Assembly (NCBI GenBank): GCA_003641695.1
Contig: QNBL01000191.1
Location: forward strand, 1 to 5,446
DNA length: 5,446 nucleotides
Origin: Spirochaetota bacterium
GTDB taxonomy: Bacteria > Spirochaetota > Spirochaetia > B11-G9
Direction of reading: 5' to 3'
Positions 1 to 5,446 of the stretch are shown here, in pieces. The stretch's first letter is position 1; every line of letters starts with the position of its first letter. Made by a program: the position numbers and the translations under genes. Under the pieces are notes generated by a model, which was given only the letters and a program-made list of their open reading frames with translations, made no database searches and was not told where the DNA came from.

Positions 1-1
1 T

Positions 2-871
2 ATATTTGTCGGACCGGTAATATTTGGGATATTGATTTTTATGGGTTTTCCGACATTGTATGGTTTTTTTATATCCACATTTAAATGGACTATTATAGGG
101 AGAAGTCCCCAATTCATAGGGTTTAACAATTATTTAAGGCTTGTCAATGATCCTGCTTTCCTCAAGGCTTTTAAGAACACTCTTGTTTATGTCAGTGGGA
201 TACTTCTTTTTAGTGTTCCTCTTTCATTACTTCTTGCAATCCTGTTTAACCGGAAGATGCCTTTTGGGGAAGTTTTGAAGATTATTTATTATCTCCCGGT
301 TATCACCATGATGGTTGCTATTTCCATGGTGTGGAGGTGGGTATTAAGTACAGAGTACGGGATTCTTAATTATATTCTTGGTATTTTTGGAGTTGAGAAT
401 ATTGCATGGCTTAATGATCCAAAGTGGGCAATGCCGGCCCTGATAATAATGAGTGTCTGGAAAGGTGTCGGTTTTAATATGGTCCTCTTTATTGCGGGAT
501 TGAAAAATATATCACCTATGTATTATGAGGCAGCTGATATTGATGGAGCAGGGTCTTTTAGAAAATTTATTAAAATAACTCTTCCTCTTCTCTCTCCGAC
601 AACACTTTTTATTTTACTTACAACAATGATGAACTCCTTTCAAATTTTTGCACAGGCAAAGATACTCTTTGCGGGAGCCACGTCGGAAGCTGCAGGGGCT
701 GGTCCGGATAACGCTGCAAATACTATTGTGGTTTATCTTTACAACAATGCTTTTAAATGGGGTCATGCAGGATATGCTGCTGCTCAAGGAGTTTTCCTGT
801 TTATCATTCTTATTATAATCACACTGGTTCAAATGAATCTTCAGAAAAGGTGGGTGCATTATGAAGCATAA
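2..871 (+). CDS. CUT1 sugar ABC transporter permease, MalF/UgpA type (5' end cut by window)
   Basis: Inner-membrane subunit of a carbohydrate ABC importer, pairing with the next gene product to form the sugar channel. The reading frame is open from base 2, and the residues before the TTG at base 32 (IFVGPVIFGI) already look like the first transmembrane segment of this family. The true start therefore lies left of the window, with roughly 15-20 codons missing; the TTG at 32 is not the start. Counting from base 32, hydrophobic segments lie near residues 1-14, 50-71, 83-105, 133-157, 186-207 and 250-268. The EAA loop that contacts the ATPase is at residues 166-185 (EAADIDGAG, then ITLP). The loop before the last membrane segment carries a small Ala/Gly-rich stretch (about 214-229) in place of the usual shorter GGP-type turn. 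There is no large MalF-like periplasmic domain. The stop overlaps the next start by 11 bases. Family assignment is secure. The sugar is inferred only from the GH130 neighbours. Confidence 0.93.
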   Translation: MFVGPVIFGILIFMGFPTLYGFFISTFKWTIIGRSPQFIGFNNYLRLVNDPAFLKAFKNTLVYVSGILLFSVPLSLLLAILFNRKMPFGEVLKIIYYLPVITMMVAISMVWRWVLSTEYGILNYILGIFGVENIAWLNDPKWAMPALIIMSVWKGVGFNMVLFIAGLKNISPMYYEAADIDGAGSFRKFIKITLPLLSPTTLFILLTTMMNSFQIFAQAKILFAGATSEAAGAGPDNAANTIVVYLYNNAFKWGHAGYAAAQGVFLFIILIIITLVQMNLQKRWVHYEA

Positions 872-1727
872 TATAACTGACTTTAAAAAAATCAAAATAA
901 GTTCTGTAATAATCTATCTTTTTCTGATAGCCGGAAGTCTATTTATGATAATGCCCTTTCTCTGGATGATTTCCAGTTCATTTAAAGATATGGAGAGTAT
1001 TTTTATCTTTCCTCCACAGTGGATACCTGCAAAGATTATACTTTCAAATTATAAGGAACTCTTTACAAGTTCTTATTACAATTTTGGGCTCTATTATTTA
1101 AACACTTTTATAGTCGTTATTTCCAGAGTTTCAGGAATGTTTATATTCTGTTCTATGGCAGCTTATGGTTTTGCCCGTCTGGATTTCCCTTTTAAGAATT
1201 TTCTTTTCATGATCGTCTTGGCTACTATGATGCTTCCTATTCAGGCATTGATGGTTCCCCTCTATTTTGAGATGCGTTATTTCAGGTGGATCAATACTTT
1301 CAAAGCTCTTTTTATTCCCCACGCTCTGGGTGCTTTCGGAGGTGCCTTCAGTATTTTTCTTCTTCGTCAGTATTTTATGGCTCTACCAAAGGATCTTGAA
1401 AACGCTGCAGAAATTGATGGCTGCAGTATTCCGAGAACCTTTTTTTCTGTGATGCTGCCACAGGTGAAAACAGCTTATGCGGCGCTTGCAATCTTTACTT
1501 TTCAAGGCGCCTGGAATGATTATGTGTGGCCATTAATTGTTATAAATAATCCTAAAAAATATGTTATCTCACTCGGGATTTCTCTTTTTCTCTCAGATAA
1601 AGCTGCCCTGACAAACTGGCCGCTTCTTATGGCTTCTTCTGTTCTCGGTCTGATACCGATTCTTGTTGTGTTTCTGGTTTTTCAGAAATATTTTATGCAG
1701 AATCTTGTTATGAGCGGATTAAAATAA
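861..1727 (+). CDS. CUT1 sugar ABC transporter permease, MalG/UgpE type
   Basis: Second membrane subunit of the carbohydrate ABC importer, 288 residues, which is normal for the family. Six hydrophobic segments are visible near residues 13-38, 77-103, 112-133, 147-169, 203-226 and 254-276. The cytoplasmic EAA loop reads NAAEIDGCS at 181-189 with the LP pair at 199-200. Other family signatures are the N-terminal P-F-x-W-M-x-x-S-S-x-K (32-42), AYGFARLDFP (101-110), GAWNDYVWPL (216-225) and the C-terminal VMSGLK ending. The ATG at 861 is preceded by AAGGTG about 8 bases upstream. It lies inside the end of the first permease gene (11-base overlap), so the two are probably translationally coupled. 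No solute-binding protein or ATPase gene is in the window. Such operons commonly use a shared MsmK-type ATPase encoded elsewhere. Family assignment is certain. Manno-oligosaccharide specificity is inferred from the downstream phosphorylases. Confidence 0.95.
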   Translation: MKHNITDFKKIKISSVIIYLFLIAGSLFMIMPFLWMISSSFKDMESIFIFPPQWIPAKIILSNYKELFTSSYYNFGLYYLNTFIVVISRVSGMFIFCSMAAYGFARLDFPFKNFLFMIVLATMMLPIQALMVPLYFEMRYFRWINTFKALFIPHALGAFGGAFSIFLLRQYFMALPKDLENAAEIDGCSIPRTFFSVMLPQVKTAYAALAIFTFQGAWNDYVWPLIVINNPKKYVISLGISLFLSDKAALTNWPLLMASSVLGLIPILVVFLVFQKYFMQNLVMSGLK

Positions 1728-1739
1728 AAGGAATAAAAT

Positions 1740-2843
1740 ATGTGGGAAAAAAATGGACTTGTAAAACGAAGCACTCAAAATCCTATTTTAACACCAATTG
1801 AAGATCATTGGTGGGAATCCAGGCTTGTTTATAATACCGGGGCAGTACAACTTGGGGGTAGAATCTATTTGTTGTACAGGGCAATGGGAGAAGATCATGT
1901 TGCAAGATTTGGACTGGCTTTTTCTGCTGATGGCATTAATTTTACACGCTTGGTGTATCCCGTATTTTTTCCCGAAACTGAATATGAGACACCCCATTCT
2001 TCAAAAATCAATCACAACAGGGAACGTGGTGGCGTGGAAGATCCCCGTCTTATGGTGGTCGGTGATACAATATATGTAATTTATACTGCCTTTCATAAAA
2101 TGTGTCATCTGGCTATGACAAAGATAAGTATTGCGAAGTTTTTAAATATGGTGGATGAGTCTGAAAAGTTTCTTGAGAAAGATCTTTCAATGGAATGGAA
2201 CTCAACATGGAAACGAGTAGGACTCCTTTTTCCACATCTTTTTGAAGTTCCGGAAATGTTTTCAAGGAACTCTGTAATGCTTCAGCTGCAGAAGGGGCTT
2301 CATATCCTTTTTTACCGTATTCATAAAGGGGATATCCTTGTATCTCTATCAAGTAATCCAGAGGGACCCTGGAAGGATAAGTCGATACCATTTCTTACAA
2401 AACAGCTTCCCTGGGAGATGGAAAGGATAGGGATCTCTACTCCTGCCATACCAGTATCAGATAATGGTATGAGAAAATTTCTTCTCTTTTATCATGGTGT
2501 TGAAGAACGTAAAACGGAAAGGAATTTAATAAAAGTATACCATTTAGGTGCTCTTTTTCTTTCAGCAAAGATTGAGGATAAAAAGGTCATATTAAAAACT
2601 GAGAGGCTGAAACACCCTGTATTAAGTCCGGAACGGGATTACGAACTGGAAAATGAATGGCTTCTCTCTGTAGGTGTAAATGCTGTTTTCAGCTGTGGAG
2701 CCGTTCCTGTCGGTAAAGATACGATATATATTTATTACGGTTCGGGAGACACAAATATCAGCCTTGGAAGAGCTTTCATATCAGAATTATTACAGCAGGA
2801 AAAAATTACAGAAATATGTGAAATAGACAGGACTTTATTCTGA
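1740..2843 (+). CDS. GH130 family glycoside phosphorylase, longer paralogue (likely mannoside phosphorylase)
   Basis: Predicted cytoplasmic five-bladed beta-propeller enzyme of family GH130, which typically cleaves beta-mannosides with inorganic phosphate to give alpha-mannose 1-phosphate. It has 367 residues and no signal peptide. Motifs in order: NTGAV (32-36), YRA (46-48), SADGINF (62-68), GVEDPR (98-103, D101 the expected catalytic acid), an RN pair (176-177), YR (192-193), WEMERIGIS (225-233), YHG (251-253) and GSGDT (334-338). R176, R193, H252 and D337 match by motif and spacing the phosphate- and sugar-site residues of characterised phosphorylases, so phosphorolysis is favoured over hydrolysis. 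Against the next gene it has about 24 extra residues near 131-155, and it lacks the usual LFPEKINGRY stretch, having QLQKGLHI there. Start choice: ATG with AAGGA 7 bases upstream, 12 bases after the permease stop. The linkage acted on (beta-1,2, beta-1,4 or Man-GlcNAc) cannot be read from sequence. Confidence 0.9.
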   Translation: MWEKNGLVKRSTQNPILTPIEDHWWESRLVYNTGAVQLGGRIYLLYRAMGEDHVARFGLAFSADGINFTRLVYPVFFPETEYETPHSSKINHNRERGGVEDPRLMVVGDTIYVIYTAFHKMCHLAMTKISIAKFLNMVDESEKFLEKDLSMEWNSTWKRVGLLFPHLFEVPEMFSRNSVMLQLQKGLHILFYRIHKGDILVSLSSNPEGPWKDKSIPFLTKQLPWEMERIGISTPAIPVSDNGMRKFLLFYHGVEERKTERNLIKVYHLGALFLSAKIEDKKVILKTERLKHPVLSPERDYELENEWLLSVGVNAVFSCGAVPVGKDTIYIYYGSGDTNISLGRAFISELLQQEKITEICEIDRTLF

Positions 2844-2867
2844 TTATATATTAATGAGGAGAATTAG

Positions 2868-3761
2868 ATGATTAGGCTGAAAAGGGTTTCAGAAAAACCC
2901 ATATTGGAACCAGAGATTTCCCATCCCTGGGAGGCATCAGCAGTATTTAACTGTGCGGCAATTTATGATAATGGATTGGTACACATGATTTACCGGGCAA
3001 CAGATCTTGCTCCGAATGGTAAAGAGGGAAAGTTTGTCAGCCGTCTTGGATATGCTGTTAGTAGAGACGGGATCAATTTCAACAGGTTGAAGAATCCGCT
3101 GCTTACAAATGATGTTCCGCAGGAAAAAAGAGGTCTTGAAGATCCTCGTATTGTTAAAATTGATGGTATATTTTATATGATGTATACAGGGTATCGGGGA
3201 GAGCTTAAAGGAGACTACCGGATTTGTCTTGCCTCATCAACAAATCTGATTGACTGGAAAAGACATGGTGTTGTTCTCGATGAATCCAATAAAGATGGCT
3301 CTCTTTTCCCTGAGAAGATAAATGGCCGATATGTCATGCTTCACCGTAGAGAACCTGATATATGGATAGCTTATTCGAATGATTTGATAACATGGTATAA
3401 CCATACGAAGATTATGGGGCCAATTCCCTCTTCAAAGTGGGAAAACTTGAAGATCGGTATCAGCGGCCCTCCGATAAAAACAAAAGATGGTTGGATTCTT
3501 TTATATCATGGCGTAAGTAATGAACATATATATTCTCAGGGCATTGCCCTGCTTGACCTGGAGAATCCTGATAGAGTTCTTGCCCGTCAGACCCATCCTA
3601 CCCTCAAACCGGAACTTTCTTGGGAGAAAACCGGCCACATCCCTGATGTGGTATTCTCCTGCGGACAGGTAGAGCTGGATGATCGAATCATAGTATATTA
3701 TTGCGGAGCTGATACAGTTATCGGTGCTGCAGAATTGAGCAAAAAGGATATAGTCTTTTAA
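2868..3761 (+). CDS. GH130 family glycoside phosphorylase, canonical short form (likely beta-mannoside phosphorylase)
   Basis: Second GH130 enzyme, 297 residues, close to the compact core of the family, with no signal peptide, so it acts in the cytoplasm on imported sugar. Motifs: WEASAVFN (21-28), YRA (42-44), SRDGINF (65-71), GLEDPR (89-94, D92 the predicted catalytic acid), NKDGSLFPEKINGRY (141-155), HR (159-160), PDIWIAYS (163-170), WENLKIGISGPPI (191-203), YHG (213-215) and CGADT (279-283). K142, R160, H214 and D282 occupy the positions expected for phosphate and substrate contacts. It differs clearly from the preceding paralogue (KD instead of RN at 142-143, no insertion after the catalytic motif), so the pair is an old divergence and not a recent duplication. 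The ATG has a strong AGGAG 6 bases upstream, 24 bases after the previous stop. Tandem GH130 genes with an ABC importer are known from Thermoanaerobacter, where one prefers beta-1,2-oligomannan and the other the disaccharide. That split is inferred here, not shown. Confidence 0.93.
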   Translation: MIRLKRVSEKPILEPEISHPWEASAVFNCAAIYDNGLVHMIYRATDLAPNGKEGKFVSRLGYAVSRDGINFNRLKNPLLTNDVPQEKRGLEDPRIVKIDGIFYMMYTGYRGELKGDYRICLASSTNLIDWKRHGVVLDESNKDGSLFPEKINGRYVMLHRREPDIWIAYSNDLITWYNHTKIMGPIPSSKWENLKIGISGPPIKTKDGWILLYHGVSNEHIYSQGIALLDLENPDRVLARQTHPTLKPELSWEKTGHIPDVVFSCGQVELDDRIIVYYCGADTVIGAAELSKKDIVF

Positions 3762-4975
3762 TGAATAAAACAATACTAACAATTCCAACATACTGGACCT
3801 GGCCGGCAGGTGAACAACGGTACCCTGATGACGGGATATTTGATCATCCTACACCACTTGATTCAGAAGGCACTCTGGGCCGTACACTTGAGAGTCTGAA
3901 ATACTTAAAATCAGATTCGTTTGAAGTATTGGTAATAACTGCAACGGTTAATTCTTTGTTGAATGATGCTGTGGAAAAGAGAGTTGAAGAGTTGATAACC
4001 CCTTATAAAAAAGAATATCCTATTACCCTATTCTCTCATTCAGACCTTCTGCTGGTCAGGAAGTATCTGGAGAATAAGAGGATTGATCCCTCTCTAATCA
4101 ACCTTAATGAATATGCAACTATACGAAACTGTCAACTAATCGGTTCCATGCTCCTTGGTGCGGATCTTATTGCCGCCATTGATGATGATGAAGTAGTCCC
4201 TGAAGATTTCCTTTTTAAGGCAAATGATTATGCCGGAACCATCCGGCATAATAAAAGAATAGACGGCATTGGGGGAGTTTATCTTGATAAAAAAGGGGAT
4301 TATCGGGTAAAGGAACCATACGATGCCAGGACTGCCTCAAATCTGTTTAGAAAAAAACTAGCCTTGATGAACGACGAATTTGCCAGATATATGGAGTATC
4401 CGGACCGGATCGTAGAATCAGCCATTGCCCTTGGTGGTAATATGATTTTTACAAAGGAACTATTTATGAATGTTCCTTTTGATCCAGGTATTACAAGGGG
4501 TGAAGATATTGATTATCTTATGAACTCCCGTCTGTTCGGTTATAACTGGTTTTTCGATAGAGAACTCAGTATTACACACTTACCACCAAAACCGTCCGAT
4601 TTTCAAAAAGTTCAGATTTCCTCATATTCAAAACTTCAGCAGGATGTTATCAGGTTTATGTACCAACGGGAGAAGCTAGCCCATTCTCAACATTCTCCTG
4701 ATCTTATACCATTAAATGCTGAAGACTTCGGGTATTATCCAGGGGCTTTTCTCAAAGATGACCTTGATATGCATGCGCTTGCCGCTTTGACAGACTTACG
4801 ACCTCCTGGATTGAGTGAAACATTCTTTCCAAAAGCTGAAATATTGATAGAGAAAGCAAAAGATCGGGCTGGCATGGTTGATGATTTTTTTACTTTTGTA
4901 ACGGAATGGAAAAAAATTATGGAGGTTCTCAGTGGGAGTAAAGAACTCAAAGAAAAGATGAGAAGTAAGTTGTGA
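3761..4975 (+). CDS. GT-A fold glycosyltransferase, GT2-like, unknown acceptor
   Basis: Predicted cytoplasmic nucleotide-sugar-dependent glycosyltransferase, 404 residues, without membrane segments or signal peptide. The N-terminus has a beta-strand entry (ILTIPTYW, 5-12), then TLGRTLESLKYL (38-49) and VLVIT (56-60), as in GT-A Rossmann-like folds. A-x-x-RN lies at 119-123. The metal-binding DxD-type motif is AAIDDDEVVP (138-147), followed by GGVYLD (171-176), GGNMIFTKELF (225-235), RGEDIDYLM (246-254; ED is typical of the acceptor-side catalytic base in GT2-type enzymes) and HLPP (273-276, possible third metal ligand). The C-terminal 120 residues are mostly helical by composition and match nothing I recognise. 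The start ATG shares one base with the preceding stop (TAATG), and the only Shine-Dalgarno-like stretch is a weak AAGG about 13 bases away, so coupled translation is likely. Donor and acceptor are unknown; GDP-mannose is a guess from the GH130 neighbours. Mannosylglycerate-synthase-like enzymes are an alternative that I cannot exclude. Confidence 0.8.
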   Translation: MNKTILTIPTYWTWPAGEQRYPDDGIFDHPTPLDSEGTLGRTLESLKYLKSDSFEVLVITATVNSLLNDAVEKRVEELITPYKKEYPITLFSHSDLLLVRKYLENKRIDPSLINLNEYATIRNCQLIGSMLLGADLIAAIDDDEVVPEDFLFKANDYAGTIRHNKRIDGIGGVYLDKKGDYRVKEPYDARTASNLFRKKLALMNDEFARYMEYPDRIVESAIALGGNMIFTKELFMNVPFDPGITRGEDIDYLMNSRLFGYNWFFDRELSITHLPPKPSDFQKVQISSYSKLQQDVIRFMYQREKLAHSQHSPDLIPLNAEDFGYYPGAFLKDDLDMHALAALTDLRPPGLSETFFPKAEILIEKAKDRAGMVDDFFTFVTEWKKIMEVLSGSKELKEKMRSKL

Positions 4976-5158
4976 AATATATTGCAAAGTATAAAGCAGG
5001 TGGTTTTCTGATAAAACCTTGTTGATTCCAGCAGCCAAATTAAATAAATCGAGATAATATTCTAAAAAGAATTCTTATAAAGGGGTTCTGAGAGGGAGGA
5101 TAAGCCGGGAAAAGGTATGAGTTAGAGCTCTGTTTAATCCCGGCTTACCCAAGAAATA
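4976..5158. other. AT-rich non-coding spacer after the operon
   Basis: No gene is supported on either strand. Visible elements are a weak 6-bp hairpin (GGTTTT at 5002-5007, AAAACC at 5013-5018, 5-base loop) soon after the operon's last stop, a 10-bp palindrome AAGAATTCTT at 5068-5077, and a stronger inverted repeat at 5101-5147 listed separately. A GTG at 4972 overlaps the glycosyltransferase stop and opens a 17-codon frame that ends at 5025; it shows no recognisable protein. No convincing intrinsic terminator with a T-run was seen, so where the operon transcript ends is unclear. The spacer may contain unrecognisable remains of the 5' part of the permease pseudogene to its right. Confidence 0.5.
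5101..5147. repeat. Inverted repeat, 10-bp perfect arms, 27-base loop
   Basis: The left arm TAAGCCGGGA (5101-5110) and right arm TCCCGGCTTA (5138-5147) are exact reverse complements. After one A:C mismatch (5100 and 5148) two further G:C pairs can form (5098-5099 with 5149-5150). The loop contains a GAGCTC palindrome. No T-run follows on either strand, so this is not a standard intrinsic terminator, although it could act as an RNA-stabilising or transcript-end hairpin. It lies just left of where the permease remnant becomes recognisable, so it may also mark a deletion or insertion scar. Confidence 0.6.
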
Positions 5159-5446
5159 ATACTAAAGAATATTTCGGAAATAGATTATCCACACTTTTTA
5201 AAGACTTTTCAGTTTCCCGGATTCATCTGTCAGCAATATTTACAGTATTTATTTATTCTTTCATGATAGCCAGGAATGAGTATCTTTTTGCTTCGGTTTT
5301 TTGAAATCATTTTCGGATCTAAATACGCTCCCTTTGGGACGTAGACACTTATTTGTATCAAAGAATGCAATTTGGGACAGGATAATGGCAGCATCGATGC
5401 TCTCTGCCCTTCCGGTAATAATCCCGTTTATGACAATACAGAGACA
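5159..5446 (+). pseudogene. Degraded MalG-type sugar ABC permease remnant (3' third, frameshifted, runs off the window)
   Basis: Three frames read in succession give the C-terminal third of a MalG-type permease. Bases 5159 to about 5217 encode a worn EAA loop (ILKNISEIDYPHF, lacking the AA and the G). From about 5218 to 5301 the next frame gives SRIHLSAIFTVFIYSF followed by MIARNEYLFASVF, matching the family's S-R-P-x-L-S-A-I-F and A-W-N-E-F/Y-L-F-A motifs, with the conserved Trp replaced by Arg. A TGA at 5302-5304 interrupts it. One extra base in the six-T run at 5297-5302 would restore the frame, which continues LKSFSDLNTLPLG and then WDRIMAASMLSALPVI (5373-5420) and MTIQR to the edge. The first two thirds of the gene, including any start, were not found. 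Its sequence (WDRIMAAS, NTLPLG) differs from the intact permease at 861-1727 (NWPLLMASS, YVISLG), so it comes from a different transporter. The two frame breaks and the lost conserved residues argue against a single sequencing error. Confidence 0.8.

Noticed and set aside
614..895. Reverse-strand open frame of 93 codons
   Set aside because: It lies wholly opposite the permease genes, has low-complexity Cys/Ser/His-rich content with no motif, and behaves as a shadow frame. The other reverse-strand frames across 1131-5038 are rejected for the same reason.
1798..2079. Forward open frame of 93 codons inside the first GH130 gene
   Set aside because: It is in a different frame from a gene with clear family motifs, and has no ribosome site or recognisable content.
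1740..2843. First GH130 protein as a hydrolase that has lost the phosphate site
   Set aside because: At first the absence of an NKDG motif suggested this, but R176-N177 and R193 sit at the same spacing as the basic residues of phosphorylases, and H252 and D337 are also present.
5002..5018. Small hairpin GGTTTT-CTGAT-AAAACC after the last gene, as an intrinsic terminator
   Set aside because: The stem is only 6 bp with two G:C pairs, and the bases that follow (TTGTTGATT) are not a proper T-run.
5019..5058. Possible promoter (TTGTTG, then AT-rich TAAATA or GATAAT further on)
   Set aside because: TAAATA is a poor -10 match and GATAAT is too far (about 28 bases) from the -35-like box. AT-rich spacers produce such matches by chance, and the downstream gene is dead.
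5159..5446. Downstream permease fragment as a duplication of the intact permease at 861-1727
   Set aside because: The corresponding C-terminal stretches differ throughout (WDRIMAASMLSALPVI against NWPLLMASSVLGLIPI), beyond what recent duplication would leave.

Overview
The window is one strand of an AT-rich bacterial genome (GC looks like the high 30s percent, by eye). It carries a tightly packed sugar-import and glycoside-phosphorolysis operon, followed by a decayed region. All five intact or near-intact genes read rightward. The gaps are tiny: an 11-base overlap, then 12 and 24 bases, then a 1-base TAATG overlap, so a single transcript is very likely. I cannot name the genus. CUT1 sugar ABC importers next to GH130 phosphorylases occur in Thermotogota, Spirochaetota and Thermoanaerobacter-type Firmicutes, and nothing here decides between these.

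Bases 1-1727 hold the two inner-membrane permeases of a CUT1 (MalFG-type) ABC importer; the first is cut by the left edge. The solute-binding protein would be expected to the left of the window. No ATPase gene is visible here. Bases 1740-3761 hold two different GH130 family enzymes (367 and 297 residues) in tandem. Both have the G-x-EDPR motif with the catalytic Asp, a YHG motif, a C-terminal G-x-DT motif and the basic residues expected to hold phosphate, so both read as cytoplasmic mannoside phosphorylases. Bases 3761-4975 hold a GT-A-fold, GT2-like glycosyltransferase of 404 residues with DDDE and GED motifs, translationally coupled to the second phosphorylase.

The simplest model is that a manno-oligosaccharide (possibly beta-1,2-linked, by analogy with the tandem GH130 pair of Thermoanaerobacter) is imported intact and phosphorolysed from both the oligomer and dimer level to mannose 1-phosphate. 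The glycosyltransferase does not fit pure catabolism. It suggests instead a synthesis-and-turnover cycle for a mannoside, or modification of a glycolipid or solute.

Bases 4976-5446 contain no intact gene. They hold a short AT-rich spacer, a 10-bp perfect inverted repeat with a 27-base loop, and from about 5159 a truncated, twice-frameshifted remnant of another MalG-type permease that runs off the right edge. The remnant is not a copy of the intact permease at 861-1727, so it marks a second, lost sugar transporter.
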